A stretch of 64,000 nucleotides of DNA from Meridianimarinicoccus marinus. GTDB taxonomy: Bacteria > Pseudomonadota > Alphaproteobacteria > Rhodobacterales > Rhodobacteraceae. This document shows positions 59,315-64,000 of this stretch, in pieces. The position numbers and the translations under genes are program-made. Position 1 is the first letter of the stretch. The number at the start of each line of letters is the position of its first letter. The stretch lies in the NCBI RefSeq assembly GCF_040689105.1, contig NZ_JBFBVU010000010.1, positions 1 through 64,000 of the forward strand, in the 5' to 3' direction. The notes under the pieces are model-generated. The model made no database searches, was not told where the DNA came from, and worked only from the letters and a program-made list of their open reading frames with translations.

Positions 59315-59695
59315 TTACTTGAGCTCGATCTCGGCGCCGACTGCTTCCAGCTTCGCCTTGATGTCTTCGGCTTCTTCTTTCGAAACCTGCTCTTTGACAG
59401 CTTTGCCGCCAGCTTCGACCAGCTCTTTGGCTTCTTTCAGGCCAAGACCGGTGATGCCGCGAACTTCCTTGATGACCTTGATCTTCTCGCCGCCAGCGGC
59501 TTTCAGGATCACGTCAAATTCGGTTTGCTCTTCGGCAGCTTCGCCACCGGCGTCGCCGGCCGGGCCAGCCATCATGACAGCGCCGCCAGCGGCGGGTTCG
59601 ATGCCATACTCATCCTTCAGGATGGTTTTCAGTTCTTGTGCTTCCAGCAGCGTCAGGTTGACGATTTGCTCAGCAAGTGCTTTCAGATCAGCCAT
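59315..59695 (-). CDS. rplL: 50S ribosomal protein L7/L12
   Basis: 126 aa acidic stalk protein. N-terminal dimerisation region (MADLKALAEQIVNLTLLEAQEL), an Ala/Gly-rich hinge (PAAGGAVMMAGPAGDAGGEA) and the C-terminal factor-binding domain KTEFDVIL-like with KIKVIKEVRGITGLGLKEAKELVE. Multiple copies bind L10. It lies 60 nt after rplJ. Confidence 0.98.
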   Translation of the reverse strand: MADLKALAEQIVNLTLLEAQELKTILKDEYGIEPAAGGAVMMAGPAGDAGGEAAEEQTEFDVILKAAGGEKIKVIKEVRGITGLGLKEAKELVEAGGKAVKEQVSKEEAEDIKAKLEAVGAEIELK

Positions 59696-59755
59696 TTTCT
59701 CTGTTCCGTATCTTTAGATGTGTTCCAACGTGCGATGATGTCCACACGCGGGATC

Positions 59756-60274
59756 TCACGCGGCCTCGCCGCGCTCTTCGATTGTCGAAAGGATGCTCGC
59801 GATGTTCGAAGCAGGTGCGCCAATCGCACCGGCGATGTTCGAAGCGGGCGCGCCGATGCAGCCGACGATGGAGGCAATAAGCTCCTCGCGCGACGGCATT
59901 TTCGACACGGCTTCAACACCAGCCCGGTCCAGGATCGTCTCGCCCATTGCCCCGCCAAGGATTTCGAATTTCTTGTTGTCCTTGGCGAAGTCCTCGGCCA
60001 CCTTGGCTGCTGCCACGGGGTCCTCGGAATAGGACAGTACGGTCATGCCCGTAAGTAGCTCACCCATGCCTGCGCAGGGTTTGCCCTCGAGGGCGATCTT
60101 GGCGAGCCTGTTCTTGGCAACACGCACGGACGCCCCGGATGCGCGCATGCGCCCCCGAAGATCCTGCATCTCGGCAACCGTGAGACCCGCGTAGTGTGCA
60201 ACCACTACAACGCCAGAGCTTTCGAAGATCTGGCCGAGTTCATCGACCAATTTCTCTTTCTGGGCTCTATCCAC
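59756..60274 (-). CDS. rplJ: 50S ribosomal protein L10 (GTG start)
   Basis: 172 aa. The first codon is GTG (60272-60274), preceded by GGAGTGAAACT; no ATG is near. MDRAQKEKLVDELGQIF and VVVAHYAGLTVAEMQDLRGRM are the L10 RNA-binding part, and the C-terminal helices bind L7/L12. L10-L7/L12 represses its own mRNA in other bacteria; the 268-nt leader upstream is a good candidate target. Confidence 0.97.
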   Translation of the reverse strand: MDRAQKEKLVDELGQIFESSGVVVVAHYAGLTVAEMQDLRGRMRASGASVRVAKNRLAKIALEGKPCAGMGELLTGMTVLSYSEDPVAAAKVAEDFAKDNKKFEILGGAMGETILDRAGVEAVSKMPSREELIASIVGCIGAPASNIAGAIGAPASNIASILSTIEERGEAA

Positions 60275-60542
60275 AGTTTCACTCCAAGTTTGAGAGGTTG
60301 CCCCCTCGGCTCACTTCTGCCGGGTATCCCCGGCGTTCGGGTCCTCAACTCAGGGTCCCGAGCAGATCGCCCGAGGGCCGCACGCGGCTCTCAGAGAAAT
60401 GTCTCGTTCCCCATCTCGGGAAGGAAATTAAGCCCCGCTTCTGCGGCCTTGCGGCCCAGTCAGCGACACACCCTCCGTCTCGGACAGGACAGGGCCTGTC
60501 GGCCCTGCCACCAGGCGGGTCGCCCCGCCCGATCTTGCGGGA
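60275..60542 (-). promoter_or_regulatory. rplA-rplJ intergenic leader (candidate L10 leader)
   Basis: 268 nt without a gene. It begins after rplA with GGCGGG-TCGC-CCCGCC (60514-60529) and CAGGGCC-TGTC-GGCCCTG (60490-60507), both perfect short hairpins. Nearer rplJ, a CCGGG-type hairpin lies at about 60322-60337. In other bacteria this region binds L10(L12)4 and controls rplJL. I infer the same; the kink-turn was not traced. Confidence 0.5.
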
Positions 60543-61244
60543 TTACTCGGCGGCTGCCGCGCTATCCACGTCGACACTGAGGCCCGGACCCATGGTCGAG
60601 CTCAGCGCGATCTTCTTCATGTAGGCACCCTTGGCCCCCGACGGCCGGGCGCGCGACACGGCGGCCACGAAGGCGCGCACGTTTTCCACCAGCTTGGCCT
60701 CGTCGAAGGAGGCCTTGCCGATGCCCGCATGCACGACGCCGGCTTTCTCGGCCTTGAACTGAACCTCACCGCCCTTGGCGTTGGCCACGGCTTCGGCGAC
60801 ATCCATGGTCACGGTGCCGACCTTGGGGTTCGGCATCAGGTTGCGCGGGCCGAGAATCTTGCCCAGGCGGCCGACGATCGGCATCATGTCCGGGGTCGCA
60901 ATGCAGCGATCGAACTCGATGGTGCCGCCCTGGATGGTTTCCATCAGGTCTTCGGCACCCACGATGTCCGCACCGGCGGCCTGGGCTTCTTCAGCCTTGG
61001 CGCCACGGGCGAACACGGCGACGCGAACGGTCTTGCCGGTGCCGTTGGGCAGGGTCACCACGCCGCGGACCATCTGGTCTGCGTGACGGGGATCGACACC
61101 CAGGTTCATCGCGATCTCGACGGTTTCGTCGAACTTCGAGGTCGCCGAGGATTTCACCAATGCGACGGCTTCTTCGACGGTGATGTCTACTTTGCCTGCG
61201 AAAGCAGCGCGGGCTGCCTTTGTACGCTTACCGAGCTTTGCCAT
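60543..61244 (-). CDS. rplA: 50S ribosomal protein L1
   Basis: 233 aa: MAKLGKRTKAARAAF, KFDETVEIAMNLGVDPRHADQ, IVGRLGKILGPRNLMPNPKVGTVT and GKASFDEAKLVENVRAF. L1 forms the mobile L1 stalk controlling E-site tRNA, and represses the rplKA mRNA in E. coli. It lies 2 nt after rplK and is followed by the L10 leader. Confidence 0.98.
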   Translation of the reverse strand: MAKLGKRTKAARAAFAGKVDITVEEAVALVKSSATSKFDETVEIAMNLGVDPRHADQMVRGVVTLPNGTGKTVRVAVFARGAKAEEAQAAGADIVGAEDLMETIQGGTIEFDRCIATPDMMPIVGRLGKILGPRNLMPNPKVGTVTMDVAEAVANAKGGEVQFKAEKAGVVHAGIGKASFDEAKLVENVRAFVAAVSRARPSGAKGAYMKKIALSSTMGPGLSVDVDSAAAAE

Positions 61245-61246
61245 GA

Positions 61247-61699
61247 TCAGCCTTTCACCTCGATGCCCATCGAGCGGGCAGAGCCCACGATGATTTTCAT
61301 TGCGGCTTCAACGTCGTTCGCGCTGAGGTCTTTCATCTTGGCTTCGGCGATCTCACGCAGCTGGGCCACGGTCACGGTCGCCACGGTCTCGCGACCGGGG
61401 TTCTCGGCACCGCGCGGACGGTTGCGCTTGCCAACGGGCTTCATGCCGGCGGCCTTCTTCAGGTAGTAAGACGCGGGCGGCGTCTTGATGTCCATGGTGA
61501 AGGACTTGTCCTGATAGTAGGTGATCACGGTCGGGCACGGCGCACCGGCTTCCATTTCCTGCGTCTTGGCGTTGAACGCCTTGCAGAATTCCATGATGTT
61601 GATGCCGCGCTGACCCAGCGCCGGACCCACGGGGGGGCTCGGGTTCGCCTTGCCGGCGGGGATCTGGAGCTTCATCGTCCCAGCGAGTTTCTTGGCCAT
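61247..61699 (-). CDS. rplK: 50S ribosomal protein L11
   Basis: 150 aa: KLQIPAGKANPSPPVGPALG (thiostrepton-site Pro helix) and the C-terminal RNA-binding domain with TVTVAQLREIAEAKMKDLSANDVEAAMKI. It forms the GTPase-associated centre and senses uncharged tRNA with RelA. Its upstream gap carries palindromes at 61721-61736 and 61745-61764. Confidence 0.98.
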   Translation of the reverse strand: MAKKLAGTMKLQIPAGKANPSPPVGPALGQRGINIMEFCKAFNAKTQEMEAGAPCPTVITYYQDKSFTMDIKTPPASYYLKKAAGMKPVGKRNRPRGAENPGRETVATVTVAQLREIAEAKMKDLSANDVEAAMKIIVGSARSMGIEVKG

Positions 61700-61720
61700 G
61701 AGGCCTCTCCTTCTTCCAGC

Positions 61721-61764
61721 GGCGGGTCGCCCCGCCCTACAACAGCCGCCAACGCGTCGGCGGC
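61721..61764 (-). repeat. Palindromes in the nusG-rplK gap
   Basis: GGCGGG-TCGC-CCCGCC (61721-61736), the short version of the dispersed palindrome and identical in loop to the one after rplA (60514-60529). Next to it GCCGCC-AACGCGTC-GGCGGC (61745-61764). They lie 22 nt and more upstream of the rplK start. Confidence 0.75.
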
Positions 61765-61824
61765 CTTGGGTTGCCGTGGTTCAGCCGGCCGGGCGCGCCC
61801 GGACTGCCTCCCACGTCTGACACG

Positions 61825-62358
61825 TCAGGCCTGTTTGGTGACCTGCGTGAATTCCAGTTCCACGGGCGTCTCGCGCCCGAAGATCGACACCGTCACCTTG
61901 AGGCGCTGGTTGTCTTCGTCCACTTCCTCGACCATCCCGTCGAAATCCTCGAACGGGCCGTCGTTGACCTTCACCCGCTCGCCGATTTCATAGTGGATCA
62001 AGGTGCGCGGCTGGGCCTCGCCCTCTTCGACGCGGTTCAGGATCTGGTTCACCTCGGCATCGCGCATGGGCATCGGCCGACCCTGGGGCCCGAGGAAACC
62101 GGTCACCCGGTTGATGTTGTTGATCAGGTGATAGCCCCGATCGGTCATTTCCATCCGCACCAGCACATAGCCGGGCATGAAGCGCCGCGGCACCGAGACC
62201 TTCTTGCCCCGGCGCACTTCGATCACTTCCTCTTCGGGGACCAGAACCTCTTCGATCTCGTCCTCAAGGCCCTTCTCGACGGCCTCGGTCCGGATCTGTT
62301 CAGCGATCTTCTTTTCGAAATTCGAAAGAACGCTGACCGAATACCACCGTTTCGCCAT
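61825..62358 (-). CDS. nusG: Transcription termination/antitermination factor NusG
   Basis: 177 aa. NGN domain (WYSVSVLSNFEKKIAEQIR, then VPRRFMPGYVLVRMEM) and a C-terminal KOW domain (GERVKVNDGPFEDFDGMVEEVD). It binds RNA polymerase via the NGN domain and Rho or S10/NusE via KOW, linking transcription to translation. It follows secE after 200 nt that hold a promoter candidate and an intrinsic terminator-like hairpin. Confidence 0.98.
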   Translation of the reverse strand: MAKRWYSVSVLSNFEKKIAEQIRTEAVEKGLEDEIEEVLVPEEEVIEVRRGKKVSVPRRFMPGYVLVRMEMTDRGYHLINNINRVTGFLGPQGRPMPMRDAEVNQILNRVEEGEAQPRTLIHYEIGERVKVNDGPFEDFDGMVEEVDEDNQRLKVTVSIFGRETPVELEFTQVTKQA

Positions 62359-62437
62359 CTTGCTCGCCGCCTTTACGTCGTCTTGCCGAGCCTCGTAAGG
62401 CCCTGATCGTGTGTAATTTTTTCAAGCGTTCCGGAAG

Positions 62438-62471
62438 AAAAAAGCGGCGCGCAACACGAATCATTGCACGC
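62438..62471 (-). terminator. Intrinsic terminator-like hairpin between secE and nusG
   Basis: GCGCGCAA (62447-62454), 9-nt loop, TTGCACGC (62464-62471), one G-U pair on the minus-strand RNA, then CGC and six T. It lies about 90 nt after secE and 80 nt before nusG, immediately downstream of a promoter candidate. Confidence 0.7.
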
Positions 62472-62491
62472 CCTCATCCAGAACACACGGT

Positions 62492-62520
62492 GTGCTAGAC
62501 CTTTGACGCCCGAATGACAA
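62492..62520 (-). promoter_or_regulatory. Candidate promoter upstream of nusG
   Basis: On the minus strand TTGTCA (62515-62520), 17-nt spacer and TAGCAC (62492-62497), about 135 nt before nusG. A start near 62485 would place the terminator-like hairpin within the first 50 nt of the transcript. Confidence 0.45.
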
Positions 62521-62558
62521 GTCACAATGTCGGACGGGGGCGCCAGGCCGGGGCGGGA

Positions 62559-62759
62559 TCAGCTGCCGAAGAAATTCAGCGTGAAGGTCAGCCCGTTGCG
62601 GATCAGGAAGTCCACAAAGAAGAAGAAGATGGCCGTCAGCGTCGCCATCGCCAGCACCATCGCCGAGGTCAGCAGCACTTCACGCTGGCTGGGCCAGACG
62701 ATCTTGGCCACTTCACCGCGTACCTGCTGGATGAACTGGAAAGGGTTGGTCTTCGCCAT
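62559..62759 (-). CDS. secE: Preprotein translocase subunit SecE
   Basis: 66 aa, the short single-TM form usual outside enterobacteria. Amphipathic cytoplasmic helix (NPFQFIQQVRGEVAKIVWPSQ) then one membrane helix (VLAMATLTAIFFFFVDFLI). It clamps SecY. First gene of the rif block, on the same strand as tdh upstream, with 115 nt between them. Confidence 0.97.
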   Translation of the reverse strand: MAKTNPFQFIQQVRGEVAKIVWPSQREVLLTSAMVLAMATLTAIFFFFVDFLIRNGLTFTLNFFGS

Positions 62760-62874
62760 CGTCTACAGAGTCCTTCTTGCGCAATGGGCGGCAGATACGC
62801 CTTTCGGGCGGGGAATTCAAGCGGCGCTCTTGCGCGCGACGCCACGGGAAGGAAACCCTGGCGGCGCAGGGGCG

Positions 62875-63912
62875 TCAGCCCCAGTCCAGAACCACTTTGC
62901 CGCTTTTGCCCGAGCGCATGACGTCGAATCCGTCCACGAAATCATCCACCGGGTAACGGTGGGTGATCACGCGCGAGATATCCAGCCCGTTCTGCAGCAT
63001 CGCGATCATCTTGTACCAGGTCTCGAAGATCTCGCGGCCATAGACGCCCTTGATGGTCAGTGCCTTGAAGACGATGCGCGACCAGTCCACAGGGGATTTT
63101 CCGGGCGGAATGCCCAGCATCGCGATGCGCCCGCCCATGACCATGCCTTCGACCATCTGGTCCAGCGCTATCTGGTTGCCGGACATTTCCATGCCGACGT
63201 CGAAGCCTTCGCGCATGCCCAGTTCGGCGATGACATCCTTCAGGTCTTCATCGGCCACATTGACCGGCCGCAGATCGGTGACCTTCTGCGCCAGATTCAG
63301 CCGGTCGGGATTGATGTCGGTGATGACCACATGGCGCGCGCCCACATGGCGCGCCACGGCGGCGGCCATGATGCCGATCGGCCCGGCGCCGGTGATCAGC
63401 ACGTCCTCGCCGATCAGATCGAAGCTGAGCGCGGTGTGCACGGCATTTCCGAGGGGGTCGAGAATGGCGCCGATCTCGTCGGGGATCGAATCGGGCAGCG
63501 GCACCACGTTGAAGGCCGGCAGGCGCAGGTATTCGGCAAAGGCCCCCTGTTCGTTCACGCCGATGCCGCGGGTTTCGGGATCAAGGTGGAACTTGCCCGC
63601 GCGCGACTGGCGCGAATGGTGGCCGATCAGATGCCCTTCGCCGGAACAGCGCTGTCCGACCTTCAGGTCGGTCACGTCGCGCCCCAATTCAACGATCTCG
63701 CCGGCAAACTCATGCCCGGTGATCAGCGGCACCGGCACCGTTTTGGCGGCCCAGTCATCCCAGTTCCAGATGTGCACATCGGTGCCGCAGATGCCGGTCT
63801 TGCGGATACGGATCAGCACGTCGTCGGGGCCGATCTCGGGCACCGGGGCGCGCTCCATCCACAGGCCCATCTCGGGGCGGGCTTTCACCAGCGCCTTCAT
63901 CTGGTTGCTCAT
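62875..63912 (-). CDS. tdh: L-threonine 3-dehydrogenase, form without structural-zinc cysteines
   Basis: 345 aa from ATG 63912, overlapping the upstream stop (ATGA); ATG 63900 would give the E. coli-like N-terminus. Medium-chain dehydrogenase oxidising threonine to 2-amino-3-ketobutyrate with NAD+. Catalytic-zinc ligands Cys42 (KTGICGTDVH) and His67-Glu68 (ITGHEFAG) and the NAD motif GAGPIG are intact. The four structural-zinc Cys of E. coli TDH (CGHCRNC...C) are missing; the loop reads GHHSRQSRAGKFHLD. With the adjacent kbl it completes the two-step threonine-to-glycine route. Confidence 0.93.
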   Translation of the reverse strand: MSNQMKALVKARPEMGLWMERAPVPEIGPDDVLIRIRKTGICGTDVHIWNWDDWAAKTVPVPLITGHEFAGEIVELGRDVTDLKVGQRCSGEGHLIGHHSRQSRAGKFHLDPETRGIGVNEQGAFAEYLRLPAFNVVPLPDSIPDEIGAILDPLGNAVHTALSFDLIGEDVLITGAGPIGIMAAAVARHVGARHVVITDINPDRLNLAQKVTDLRPVNVADEDLKDVIAELGMREGFDVGMEMSGNQIALDQMVEGMVMGGRIAMLGIPPGKSPVDWSRIVFKALTIKGVYGREIFETWYKMIAMLQNGLDISRVITHRYPVDDFVDGFDVMRSGKSGKVVLDWG

Positions 63913-64000
63913 GTCAGCGCTCCAACCGCCCGGCCCGCTGCGGCGAAGGCGTCCAGCGCCTGATCCAGATCCTCGCGCGTCAAGGCGGCATTCATCTGGG
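63909..64000 (-). CDS. kbl: 3' end of probable 2-amino-3-ketobutyrate CoA ligase (partial)
   Basis: Only the last about 29 codons are in the window: QMNAALTREDLDQALDAFAA ... GALT-stop, overlapping the tdh start by ATGA. The pattern (basic, TREDLDxAL, AFxxxG) matches the C-terminal end of glycine C-acetyltransferases, which cleave 2-amino-3-ketobutyrate to glycine and acetyl-CoA. Call rests on this short tail plus the standard kbl-tdh operon; the rest lies beyond base 64000. Confidence 0.7.
   Translation of the reverse strand, partial: QMNAALTREDLDQALDAFAAAGRAVGALT

Noticed and set aside
62760..62874. Possible tRNA-Trp near secE, as in many bacteria
   Set aside because: No cloverleaf could be built from the 115-nt gap between secE and tdh on either strand.

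Overview
The window looks like chromosomal DNA of a GC-rich alphaproteobacterium of the order Rhodobacterales (Roseobacter/Rhodobacter relatives). The evidence is the gene order (rpmH-rnpA-yidD ... yidC ... engB-argB, aapJQMP, and a continuous rif-str-S10-spc-alpha ribosomal superlocus), the protein variants (a threonine dehydrogenase without structural-zinc cysteines, an ATP12 chaperone, a 15-kDa 'antifreeze/phasin-like' protein) and the strong third-position GC bias. No rRNA genes, CRISPR array, intact insertion sequence or prophage is visible.

Region 1 (1-1.85 kb) is an accessory scar. It holds eleven perfect copies of a 7-bp repeat, a frame-broken N-terminus of an enolase-superfamily gene, two small accessory ORFs, 0.4 kb with no gene, and then tRNA-Arg(ACG), a common integration target. 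Region 2 (1.9-16.4 kb) is ordinary core DNA: an orphan histidine kinase, a TVP38 membrane protein with a MerA-like flavin reductase, the rpmH-rnpA-yidD block, a DUF900-type hydrolase, ttcA, an EAL phosphodiesterase with a decayed GGDEF domain, yidC, a MOSC protein, an acetyltransferase, engB, argB, a 4Fe-4S protein and a SixA-like phosphatase. Region 3 (16.4-25.4 kb, minus strand) holds the aapJQMP amino-acid ABC transporter and a tight operon of a frameshifted DUF3052 gene, rarA, a RluA-family pseudouridine synthase, a HAD phosphatase and ATP12.

Region 4 (25.4-62.8 kb, minus strand) is the ribosomal/RNA-polymerase superlocus. In transcription order it runs secE, nusG, rplK, rplA, rplJ, rplL, rpoB, rpoC, [DMT exporter], rpsL, rpsG, fusA, tuf, rpsJ, rplC, rplD, rplW, [YdeI-like], rplB, rpsS, rplV, rpsC, rplP, [secreted protein, ICMT-like, 2OG oxygenase], rpmC, rpsQ, rplN, rplX, rplE, rpsN, rpsH, rplF, rplR, rpsE, rpmD, [phasin-like; DUF389 on the opposite strand], rplO, secY, [porin where adk often sits], rpsM, rpsK, rpoA, rplQ. 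Bracketed genes are non-ribosomal insertions. Most insertion points carry an intrinsic terminator or hairpin and/or a readable promoter (TTGAnn-17 bp-TAnnnn), so the ancestral operon appears to be split into separately transcribed blocks. A dispersed palindrome (GGCGGG(G)-4 nt-(C)CCCGCC) recurs just after stop codons or ahead of starts inside this locus. Region 5 (62.9-64 kb) is tdh with the 3' end of a probable kbl gene (threonine catabolism).

I found no clearly new enzymatic system. The most unusual signals are the fragmented superoperon with its promoter/terminator pairs, the dispersed palindromes (including a tuf-fusA segment with two competing folds), a hairpin covering the porin ribosome-binding site, a promoter-terminator leader ahead of nusG, and the accessory scar beside tRNA-Arg.
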